This document shows positions 1 to 8,389 of a stretch of DNA of 64,000 nucleotides, in pieces. This stretch comes from Megaustenia siamemsis. Its lineage: Eukaryota; Mollusca; Gastropoda; Stylommatophora; Ariophantidae. Made by a program: the position numbers and the translations under genes. Position 1 is the stretch's first letter, and each line of letters starts with the position of its first letter. Location of the stretch: NCBI GenBank assembly GCA_032433765.1, contig JAVIAB010000092.1:65661666-65725665 (forward strand), written 5' to 3'. A model generated the notes under the pieces. That model was not told where the DNA came from. It saw only the letters and a program-made list of their open reading frames with translations, and searched no databases.

Positions 1-360
1 ATCACCACGGACTATAAGATTTCGCGCTGGTGATCATGTCCATCCACAATTCTCTATCCACAGTACATAGTATTAATCCTTGTGGTGACTGTTTTCCTTG
101 AAACGACACCAAGCTATCCAGTATCTTCTCTCGCTGTCGTTCGCTGTCTCTATTTCCCTTCATTTTGCCAGTTACTAACTGTTCCAATTTTATTCTGCTC
201 ATGATGTACCCGAAAAATGTTGATTGTTTTTTTTTCTGATGTTTCTTATGAGCTTCCTTTATGAGTTGGGCTCTTTAGAATTTGCTAGTTGGTCTTTTAA
301 ACTGTCAGGGAACTCTCAACATTCTTATAAGAAATCCCATCGTTGTGGCCTCTAATCGTC
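1..360 (-). mobile_element. LINE-A 3' fragment (C-terminal RT tail)
   Basis: On the minus strand, 202-2 reads as the basic C-terminal tail of a LINE reverse transcriptase (motif REKILDSLVSF, then ILCTVDRELWMDMI). It matches the copies at 8948-9712 and 59590-59976. Homology continues upstream to about 360 with frameshifts. The window starts just inside the 3' end, so the (GAT)n tail seen in other copies is not visible here. RTE/CR1-like by resemblance; the clade is not certain. Dead copy. Confidence 0.7.
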
Positions 361-755
361 TTTCCCTTTTGTTTTTCTGATGTCCATAATTATATGTATA
401 TATAAATGCAAATATCACAGTTATACTGTAAACCACAACACAACGCAGACACGCCTACTTAACGTCCTTTTAAGGGCGGATGATGACGAGGTACACTCCT
501 TAAGTCATCGGGCGAATGCAAGCAAGCAAGTAGATAGACACTAGACTTTAGGACGGACTGACTTGACTGCAGGTGGAACAATCTTATATCTGCTACAACC
601 CAGCAACGTGTTCATCCCGATTGTGCGTACTCTTCTAATCAACGTGCTGCGTTTTGAAAATAAAAGATGCTTAGCTCATAATGCACACTTCCAGGTCGCG
701 TTCCCCAAGAAATACTGTCCTAACAAATGAAGTCAGTCCTCCACTTCAATGAAAC
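361..755. other. AT-rich stretch, nothing recognised
   Basis: No convincing coding signal. A slightly GC-richer patch near 430-560 may be an old repeat, but there is no second copy in the window to prove it. Confidence 0.3.
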
Positions 756-757
756 AA

Positions 758-1320
758 TTAATCTTCTTTTACCGTTCAGCTCCCTGTTGAGCTCCCTGTC
801 TTCGACAGACACTTTCCAGCCCCTTCTGTTTCTTGGCATTCTTTTAAGATCATTGTGTTCTTGCCCATAACCTTCATCCATGCTTCCATCTGTCTTCTCC
901 AAAAATATTTTGGTCTTCCTCTTTGTCTTTTTCCATGGGGATTAAAAAAAGGGCTTGTGTAATCCCATCAGATGGTTTCCGCAGTGTGTGTCCTATCCAC
1001 CTCCATCGTCCTCGCTGTATCTCTTTATCCACTGGTACATTTCCATAAGTCTATGTTAGTGATTTTATCCTGCCATTTATATCTTTTTATTTTGTGTAAG
1101 TATCCTTAAATGAAGGTTTTTATCTTCATGATTGTCATTTTTTTTTTGTTCTCCGTGTTTTACTGCTATATAATAAGATTGACTTAATATTGGAATTGAA
1201 AATGTTTATTTTTGTATTTAACTTAATTTCTTTGGACTCCAGTATGTGTCCCAGTGCAACGAAAGTTCCTCTTGTCTTTGATATCCTTATTTTGGTATAA
1301 TTCTCTGTTCTGCTCAAAGT
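758..1320 (-). mobile_element. LINE-C 3' fragment (RTE-type)
   Basis: Minus-strand remnants match the longer LINE-C at 48736-51047. These include the tail around MEKTDGSMDEGYGQEHNDLK (902 downward) and, further upstream, RISKTRGTFVALGHI (about 1290). The 3' end near 760 has the same pyrimidine-rich start (cttcttttaccgttcagctc on the plus strand) as the other copies. 5'-truncated and frameshifted. The family resembles the invertebrate endonuclease-reverse transcriptases of the RTE clade. Confidence 0.75.
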
Positions 1321-1586
1321 CCACTGGATGCGATCCAGTTTTAATATATTAAGTAAACCTGGTCTTTAGATAAAGAAAGATAGTGTCATAATTGTCATTA
1401 AAACAGATGAGCAAAACATTGATTCTCTATCACGTTGAGCACTTGAAAGGATTACTGATAGTTGAGCAGGCTGCATGTCGCTGACCAAGCAAAGATAAAA
1501 TAAAACATTAAAATTTATTTTTCTTTGTCCTGCCAACTGCTTCTACAGTGATGTGCTGCAGAAATGAGGCATGTGCAGCTTTCTGG

Positions 1587-1683
1587 TTATCGTTATTTGT
1601 CTGGTTTGAGGGGTTAACATCAACAATATATTTCATGACTATTTAAATAGATGTCGTTATTTGTCTGGTTTGAGGTGTTAACA
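1587..1683 (+). repeat. Degenerate ~64-bp tandem repeat (left part), hAT target site
   Basis: Two units begin with cgttatttgtctggtttgag at about 1590 and 1654, a 64-bp period. The second unit is broken at tgttaaca (1676-1683) and resumes at 5753, where the same sequence is repeated. The intact first unit serves as an in-window empty-site paralogue for the hAT insertion. Confidence 0.75.
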
Positions 1684-1722
1684 TAGAGGTACCATTTTTT
1701 TTCCCATTGTTTTCGGGGACAT
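1684..1722 (+). repeat. hAT terminal inverted repeat, 3' end of element
   Basis: Imperfect match to the complement of 5714-5752. Both read TAG..GGT/TTG.ACCATT, then a run ending in TTTTCGGGGACA. Confidence 0.7.
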
Positions 1723-1767
1723 TTGTCATATTTTTTACATTTCATGGGATTTTTTTGCTTATTTCTG

Positions 1768-1799
1768 AGACTGTCCAACAAAATCGGGGACGAACGTTA

Positions 1800-1800
<1 letters not shown>
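1768..1800 (+). repeat. Internal extra copy of the hAT right terminus
   Basis: Gactgtccaacaaaatcggg followed by gacgaacgttaa matches the element's right end at 5716-5746 (gactgtccccgaaaatcggg, gacgaatggtcaac) in the same orientation. With 1684-1722 it could make a ~117-bp MITE-like unit, but no TSD follows 1800. It may instead mark the junction through which the cargo was joined. Confidence 0.55.
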
Positions 1801-1831
<31 letters not shown>

Positions 1832-1868
1832 ATGTGTGTGTGTATACATATATATATATTTTTTTTTA
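1799..1868 (+). repeat. Compound microsatellite (TA)n(TG)n(TA)n
   Basis: Alternating TA, then TG with one TA break, then TA, ending in a T run just before the putative splice acceptor at 1875-1876. Confidence 0.9.
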
Positions 1869-1876
1869 AAGTACAG

Positions 1877-2142
1877 ACTGTACGTGCAAGGAAACGTACT
1901 ACGGATCAGACTGCACTCTCAAATGTCCGAACAACTGTTTCAAAGACACCTGTGAACAGTCAACCGGGAACTGTACATGCAAGGGAACGTTCTACGAGTC
2001 AGACTGCACTCTCAAATCTTCGGACAATTGTTTGAGCGAAACATGTGAACAGTTAATCGGGGCCTGCGTCTCGTATGTTGATAATTCCCACGTTAAGAAG
2101 AGTCTGCCGACTACAGCAAACCCAAGCATATGGATACCTTAA
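1877..2142 (+). CDS. EGF-like repeat exon (partial MEGF-type gene fragment)
   Basis: Read in phase from tgt at 1879, the translation is cysteine-rich with two tandem ~31-residue EGF-like modules. The first contains CTCKETYYGSDCTLKCPNNC and ends near DTCEQSTGN; the second starts CTCKGTFYESDCTLK and ends near ETCEQ. A T-rich tract followed by ACAG at 1873-1876 looks like a 3' splice site, giving a phase-1 exon start as is usual for EGF exons. The second module has Ser-Ser where the first has Cys-Pro, so one disulphide Cys is lost. A GTATGT donor-like site lies at 2073; otherwise the frame runs to TAA at 2140-2142. The style resembles gastropod multiple-EGF-domain receptors and secreted proteins. 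No further EGF exon exists in the window. It lies inside the hAT element, opposite to the transposase, so it is probably a captured or stranded gene fragment rather than a working gene. Confidence 0.6.
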
Positions 2143-2189
2143 TGTGTTTCTGTGCTGGACATGGTTCATTTCTTGGTGTTTTTCCGTGA

Positions 2190-2768
2190 AGCCATGGCTC
2201 ATATCTTAGCTTGTGTGTGTGTGTGTGTGTGCTGGCCATGGCTCATATCTTGGTGTGTGTCATGTTAGTCATGTCTCATGTCTTAGTGTGTCCGTGTTAG
2301 TCATGTCTCATATCTTTGTGTGTGTATGTGTTTAGTCATATCTTAGTGTGTATCTGTGTTGGTCATGTGTCATATCTTGTGTGTGCATGTTTGGGTTAGT
2401 GATAAATCATATCTTTGTGTGCATGTTTATGTTGGTCATATCTCATATCTTTGTGTGTGCATGTCTGTGTATGTCACATCTCATATCCCTGTGTGTGCAT
2501 GTCTATGTTGGTCATATCTCATATCTTTGTGTGTTCATGCCTATGTTGATTATATCTCATATCTTTGTGTGCATGTCTATGTTAAGCATGTGTCATATAT
2601 TTGTGTGTACATGTCTATGTCAGTCATATCTCATATCTTTATGTGCATGTTTATGTTAGTCATGTGTCATATATCTTGATGTGTGTTAGTGTTAGTCATG
2701 CCTCGTATCGCTGTGTGCATGTCTGTGTTGGTCACATCTCATATCTTTGTGTGTGCATGTCTGTGTTA
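2190..2768 (+). repeat. Degenerate ~36-38-bp minisatellite
   Basis: Units of the form gtcatatctcatatctttg plus tgtgtgcatgtctatgttg repeat about 15 times with drift. Open frames here (for example 2356-2679) are repeat by-products rich in Cys, His and Val. The unit resembles the start of the adjoining dispersed repeat (atgtctgtgttagtcacctc), so it may have grown from that edge. Confidence 0.8.
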
Positions 2769-3120
2769 ATCACCTCTAGTGACTCGGGCAGATGGTGCTC
2801 GTAAACCTGGGAGGGCAGACCATCTAAGGGCAGAATCCCCCTACAGAAAAGATCATCTGCTGCCTTGCAGGAAGATTGGGGACAATCAAAAGCTAAGGAA
2901 TGCAAACGTGAATAAAATGCTGGCTGAAATAGGATGCACTGTGCCACTGGCGCAGAACACAGTGCAACGTTTTAACGGGTGTTCAATCAGAGTGGATCTG
3001 ACAGACTCTAATTGTGATGTTCTGTCTGTGGGGGCGATCAACACACTTAACCTGACAGCTGACTTCATGTGAGAGTCTGGAATCCTACTCTGATTGAGTC
3101 CTGATCGCAGAGAGAGAAAG
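2765..3120 (+). repeat. Dispersed repeat family I, copy 1
   Basis: This ~355-bp block is nearly identical to the complement of 38395-38772. Copy 1 keeps a 97-codon open frame (2779-3072, starting MTRADGARKPGRADHLRAES). Copy 2 has the same frame but with CAA changed to TAA after about 61 residues. Both end in a purine tract (agagagagaaagagagcg). I do not recognise the peptide. It could be a LINE 3' end or a non-autonomous element. Confidence 0.75.
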
Positions 3121-3124
3121 AGAG

Positions 3125-3126
<2 letters not shown>

Positions 3127-3158
<32 letters not shown>
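3127..3158. repeat. (AT)n microsatellite
   Basis: About 16 AT dinucleotides directly after the family I purine tail. Confidence 0.95.
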
Positions 3159-3160
<2 letters not shown>

Positions 3161-3302
3161 ATAACTTTAAATTTCATAATAACTGTGTTTATTTGCTGTT
3201 TGATTTGATTTTTTTTTTTTTATATTCACGGTACTTATGCGATACACGCACTTAATGAAATTATAATAGCTAATTTTGTTTCTCAATAACAAAAAAAAAA
3301 GT

Positions 3303-5278
3303 TTAAAATAAAAAAAAACTAAACAACATATAGATATCAATTGTAATATTAAAGTAATGTCTACAGTACCTTATTTCTACTAAAGAGGTTGTTGCCTCGG
3401 CGTGGTACTTGTTTTTTGAGTGTATCTTTCTCAAGATCACATGATTTGAAGGAAGTTTTTCACTGAAGCTTTTACACGATAAATTAATGTTAGTTTTTAC
3501 TGTTAACATGGCTTGCACCGTGCTCACACTAATCCGTGATTTCTCTTCGGTCCAGACTTAGTTCATTTGAAAAAATAGTCTTTCTACGGATGCATTGCTG
3601 CCAGGTAAGCACATAAAAAGTTCAAGAATTCTCTTCACAAAAGCATGTGGTACATTATTTTCTTTCAAGTACCTGAGTACTTCATTCCATTTTCTACATG
3701 GGGGCATGTTACTGAACCACTCACATTCTTTTTGCAACAGATGGCCTTGCAAATAAGTAAATTCATCAAAGAGCTCATCACGATTGACGTTTACAACTTC
3801 ATGACACTTTGAAGATATCTGTTCTACTGCATTATCAAAATGTTTCATTTCAGGCACATTATCCAAGAGAAGGCAGCTCAGTTGTGACAAGTCCTCATTG
3901 TGCTTGCTCCAAGACTGCAAGTAATGTACAGCAGTATTATAGAATTCTTTACTTATTTGGAAATACCTTTCCATTTTGGATGTCACCACTTTCTACTAAA
4001 TCAGTTAGCAAACTCTTTACCATGTGTGGGATCAAATTTTCATCGCGTCGAGTTTCTAATTTTATGAGATTGTTCACAGCTAGTGCTGATTCTGTTGCAC
4101 TCTTGTCGTCGCCTTCAATCGCCTTAATTGTTTCATGGAAGAGTGATGCGTGAGAATGAGCATGGGCTCAGCCAAAGCTCTGGTTCACAGTTTTCAAAGA
4201 ATTGTTTCAATATTGTAGGACAGTGTGTTTCTGACAAGAAGAAAGATCTCTGTGATTGATACAGTTTCAATATTCTTTCCAAGGCTGGAAGTAATGACAA
4301 CCATCTTATATTCGAATAACCTAATAATTGCTTAAACTCCTGTCCAACAAATTCACAGAAGTCTTTTAGGCGTTCTCCACGAACCGTGTAAATGTGAAAG
4401 TATCCAAATATTTTTGTTACAATCACTTCCATATCCGTAGGCATGGAATCAAACGCTGTTTTTTCACAATTGTGAATTATGTGTGCGTTGCAACCAAGAC
4501 CCATTATGTGTCTGTTTAACTTGGACTTTATTTTAGTTATGACATTATCTCTCCCTTTCCTCAACAAGCCTCCAAAGTTTGTATTTGTATTGTCTACTGA
4601 GAGTCCAACAATCTTTTTGTTTAAGTCAAAATTATCAATTGCTTTCAACAATTGTTCGATATTATGTCGGACGTTTCTCTTGGGTTATCTATGAAAGCAA
4701 TCAGTTTGGTCTTTACTGGAGTTTCCAGCTCATAAGCCTGAAAATTACGAACTAAATAGGAAGTAGCTTAAAATGTTTATGATTAGATGTATCGCAAGAC
4801 AATGTTACGAAGCTGACATATTTGAGGTCATTATTAGTTCATCAATAGCCCAAGGAGCAAAAACATTGGTAATTATGGATTCACACTTTGTTCTTGCACA
4901 GGAAAATTGTTTCGTTGAAAATGTCTTTTGTAGAATTGTTGTACAATCCATACTGCGGAAACTATGATTATGAAGTACAGTATGATATGCGAAGGTTCCT
5001 TCATGAACAGCTAGAGTGTATTCATCTTTTGAGGGTTCTGTTTTACAAAAATAATTTGTCATACACCCAGACTGAGACTTACAAAGCAGCGCATCCTTAT
5101 GCTTTTTTGCCTGTAGATGATCAGTTATTGATGTCCTTCCACCACTTGCTATAGAAAAATTTGACTACATATATTACATTTCACTAGCGTTCCATCGTTC
5201 TAAAATTGCTAATATAATAAATGGAAATTCAGCTTTCAGCGAATCACTAAAATGACACTTACGTTTTTTGGAAAGCAT
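3303..5278 (-). pseudogene. hAT transposase (BED finger/RNase-H-like/hAT C-terminal), broken
   Basis: The minus-strand start is ATG at 5278 (MLSKKRKCHFSDSLKAEFPF). A frameshifted BED-finger-like stretch follows near 5180-5090 (CNICSQIF ... HLQAKKHK). Next comes AVHEGTFAYHTVLHNHSFRS (about 5000-4940) and FSCARTKCESIITN, typical of ZBED-like hAT transposases. The RNase-H-like core shows DTSNHK (about 4790), SVDNTNTNFGG (about 4600), CNAHIIHN and RWLSLLPALERIL. The hAT dimerisation region LPGSNASVERLFFQMN (about 3605-3560) supplies the conserved Glu. It is followed by an in-frame TAA at 3558-3560, after which the frame resumes as VWTEEKSRISVSTVQAMLTV. There are frameshifts near 5200, 4700 and 4150. 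Roughly 600 codons, close to a full-length protein. Clearly homologous, clearly dead. Confidence 0.85.
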
Positions 5279-5713
5279 TGTTTTTATGCAACAGACGTCC
5301 ACTGATCACAAATAGAAAATACGATTGCACCGTATTGTCATTACACTCGGACTGATTTGAAAACTGGCCGGGAAAGATACTTTGGCGGGAGATGTCCGGA
5401 AAGGCAGGGATGTGGGGAGAGAGAGAGTGTGTCTGCATTTTTTAAAAATTTAACCCATCCCAATAGAAGTCAGCGGATGGAATAGAAGTGACGTAGCACC
5501 GCGCTTCAAGAGTTCAAAGAGCTATCTCCGACACAACGCGTCCAAGTCTTCTCTTTTATCTTCCTGCTAATGCTGCTCAGTCTGGGATAAAGAAACACAA
5601 CTCAGTAACGTCCTGAGTCCTAATGATTATTTTAAAAGAGGGCCGATTATGAACATTTATTTATTCACTGAAATCGGTGACAAATTTCGTTCGGGGACAA
5701 CTTCTACACTTCA
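5279..5713 (-). promoter_or_regulatory. 5' non-coding region of the hAT element
   Basis: About 430 bp between the transposase start and the right inverted repeat, GC-richer than its surroundings (ggccgggaaagatactttgg near 5366). It presumably holds the transposase promoter; no specific motif is claimed. Function is inferred from position only. Confidence 0.4.
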
Positions 5714-5752
5714 GGGACTGTCCCCGAAAATCGGGGACGAATGGTCAACCTA
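5714..5752 (-). repeat. hAT terminal inverted repeat, 5' end of element
   Basis: The end contains a short perfect palindrome, gtccccgaaaatcggggac (5720-5738), set in from the terminus, followed by gaatggtcaaccta to 5752. Confidence 0.7.
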
Positions 5753-5905
5753 TGTTAACATCATCAATATATCTAATGATTATCGGAATATCTTTAGTTG
5801 TCTGGTTTAAGTTGTCACCATCTAAATATATCTCACAACTGACTGCTTAGTTATCGTTAGTTGTATATTTGAGCTGTTGCCACCTTAAATATATTTCATG
5901 AATCT
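5753..5905 (+). repeat. Degenerate ~64-bp tandem repeat (right part)
   Basis: Resumes the repeat interrupted by the hAT element (tgttaacatcatcaatatat), followed by two more diverged units with gtctggtttaagttgtcacc and a related block near 5850. Confidence 0.65.
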
Positions 5906-7594
5906 GGTTACGCCTAGCCACCTTTTTCCTGGTCGTCTATTCGTCTTGTAACTTGGCAGTTTGTTAAAATTGCTCCCATTCTGAAAAATCTTCGCAAGTG
6001 TGCTTCTGTGATAATGAAGACATAGTACAAGAAAACAATAACTATATACCTTACTAGACCACAGCATTTAAAAACGAGTGGACCAGTATTATTTTCGTTC
6101 GTTGTTACTTATGAATCAGCTACTCACTTTTTCCTTTCGGTGAATCGATTGATTTGAGTGTCCCACTGGCAATGAATTCAAGACCATGTTATCATATATA
6201 GCCAGCGTGTGATACAATAATCTAGTGGTGCTTTTTCATAAATCCAACGGCACACAACAATAGCAATTTCAAGTAGATTACAATTCAACAAAAGAAAATT
6301 GAAGATTCCAAATTGATGTAGTGTATCTGTAGAAGATACAACCTAAGTTGTATGTGTGTCGCATTCTCAAAAAAAGGACGATCAATGCAAATAAATCAAA
6401 TACATTATGTTCATTATCAAAGAGAAAGTTCTTTGTTATCACAATTTCTGTCTACTTTATCCTATTTATTGTCAATTCAATCACCTACTTTTTCATCTTG
6501 GCAATCGATCAAGCAAATATTTTATTTAATTGTATTTCTTTGTCCATTGTCAAATGTTTCCGTTTGTCAATAAAGCACATATGTGCCTATGAAGCACTAA
6601 TTTGGTACACATTTTTTCATTAGACGCCTTTTCAAAGGATAATGTCACTCAATAAAGTACTTAAGAACATTGGAAACGCCATTATATCTCCCTGAAACAT
6701 TAAAAATAGAAGCCACACACTTCATTCACTGTTACCACATCTAATCTGGGAATTCATTGAACGCGTTGATATTATTACACAGTGTATGACGTCATATGGG
6801 ATTCCAACTTGCCGATTGGTGTAATTAAGCAACTGAACAAAGGCAGTAACAAGTAACAAAAAACATCATCGGATGTGCAAATAGAGGCTCTGGGGAAATG
6901 TTCTGAAATCGAGCGGTTTAGATTGAAAGAAAGCAACTTTTTCAGGTCCGGCTGACAAAAATAATGAAACATACTCAAAGTGTGCGAGAAATGAGGTCGC
7001 GTGCGTCATTGTGCGTCACGTTGAGAGCGGGTCGGGCGTTTTACGTGTGCGTGTGTGCGGTGCTATCTTGAAGCTTGTTGATCTATGAATACATTAATAA
7101 TGTGAAGCTTGTTGATCTATGAATACATTAATAATGTGAAGTTTACAAGTTGTAATTTTCAATAACAGTTTAGCAGTGGCAGGTATACCGTACATGGCAC
7201 ACCAGATGAATGTGAGACCAGTTTCGTGTAAAATGTGCTTTTACCTAAGAATATGTATTAATACGTGAAATCCACAATCGATATTGAGTCTGGTTTTTGT
7301 AGTACTCAATACCCACGAAGGGTATAAACATCATAATGTACCGTGCCTATTAGCGAAAATAATAATTTTCTGCACAATTTAATTTCTCTACAGCTATTTA
7401 TCAGCTCAGTTGTTGATATCTCTTATATCTTCAATTGTTTTCACTTGTCGCATTATATTCCAGTTCTTTCCTTGCTCTTACATGCCAAATTATAATGATT
7501 AATTTCCTTCTGATGTTGTAAAATTAACTTGCTTTTAACTTTGATCTATTTTTAATTGTCCTCTTTACTCTTTCTAATTATTCCGGTAGTCTCA
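5906..7594. other. AT-rich DNA, no gene recognised; 34-bp tandem duplication at 7069-7136
   Basis: A 60-residue minus-strand frame at 6067-5885 ends in NRRPGKRWLGVTRF, which faintly recalls a LINE tail but is too weak to call. At 7069-7136 a 34-bp unit (tgaagcttgttgatctatga...) occurs twice in tandem without change. Otherwise I see nothing supportable. Confidence 0.4.
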
Positions 7595-8345
7595 ACCTTC
7601 CTCTTCCTTTCAGCTCCATGTAGATCATAGGTCTTCAAAAACCACTATCAAAGCTGTTCTGTTTCTTGCCATTCGTTTAACATTATTTCTTCTTCTCCAT
7701 TATCTTCACCCATGCTTCCATCTGTCTTCTCCAAAAAGAAATAATTTGATCTTCCTCTGATCTCTTTCCCTGAGAATTCCAAAAAAAGAGCCTGTCCTGT
7801 AATACTCTCATTTAACCTCCACAGTGCGTGTGCTATCCAGCGCCATCGTATTTGGTGTATCTCTATGTCCACTGGTATTTGACTTGTACTTTCCTATAGT
7901 TCTAAGTTAGTGATTTTGTCTTGCCATTTCCATCCTTTTATTCTGCGCAAGCATCCATAAATGAAGGTTTGTATCTTGATGATTGTCATTTTTGTAGTTA
8001 TCCATGCTCCAGCCATATAATAGGACTGATTTAACTTTAGATTAAACATTTTTTATTTTTGTGTTTAACCTAAGTTTATTGGATTCCCAAATGTTTCCTA
8101 GTGCCACGAAGGCTCCTCTTGCTCTTTATTTAGGTATCATTCTCTGCTCCTCTTTATATCTTTATTTAGGTATCATTCTCTGCTCCTCTTGCTCTTTATT
8201 TAGGTATCATTCTCTGCTCCTCTTTATATCTTTATTTAGGTATCATTCTCTGCTCCTCTTTATATCTTTATTTAGGTATCATTCTCTGCTCCTCTTTATA
8301 TCTTTATTTAGGTATCATTCTCTGCTCCTCTTTTTTTGTCTTAGT
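7595..8345 (-). mobile_element. LINE-C fragment with internal minisatellite
   Basis: Minus-strand match to LINE-C. MDIEIHQIRWRWIAHALWR at 7872 downward corresponds to MDKEIQRRRWRWIEHTLRR in the 48.8-kb copy, and EKTDGSMGEDNGEEEIMLNE marks the C-terminal tail. The 3' end near 7595 is the family's pyrimidine-rich terminus. Upstream homology (tccatgctccagccatataa near 8000) continues to about 8125, where a short LINE segment has been amplified (next entry). Dead, 5'-truncated. Confidence 0.8.
8112..8338 (+). repeat. 36-bp minisatellite born inside LINE-C
   Basis: Unit tttatttaggtatcattctc plus tgctcctctttatatc, about six copies. In unexpanded LINE-C copies the same place reads gctcctcttgtttttgatat followed by ccttatttgggtat (49260-49295), so the array is a local amplification of LINE sequence. 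The 100-residue plus-strand frame here is a by-product. Confidence 0.85.
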
Positions 8346-8389
8346 AGCCCTCGTCAGTCATAGTTGAATGAGAAATGCCATAAAAATAT

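Larger units (their letters stand above)
1684..5752 (-). mobile_element. hAT-family DNA transposon, cargo-bearing, inactive
   Basis: The element is bounded by an 8-bp TSD, TGTTAACA (1676-1683 and 5753-5760), the size expected for hAT transposons. Its ends form imperfect terminal inverted repeats: 1684 starts tagaggtacc, and the complement of 5752 starts taggttgacc; both run into a CGGGGACA core. The joined flanks rebuild a neighbouring 64-bp repeat unit, so these really are the two ends of one insertion. It encodes a BED/hAT transposase on the minus strand (5278-3303) with an in-frame stop. About 1.6 kb between 1684 and 3300 is not typical hAT sequence: an EGF-like exon (1877-2142), a minisatellite (2190-2768), a dispersed repeat (2765-3120) and (AT)n. 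Either the transposon captured this DNA, or these pieces inserted into it later. The transposase is dead, so any movement of this form would have been in trans. Confidence 0.8.
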
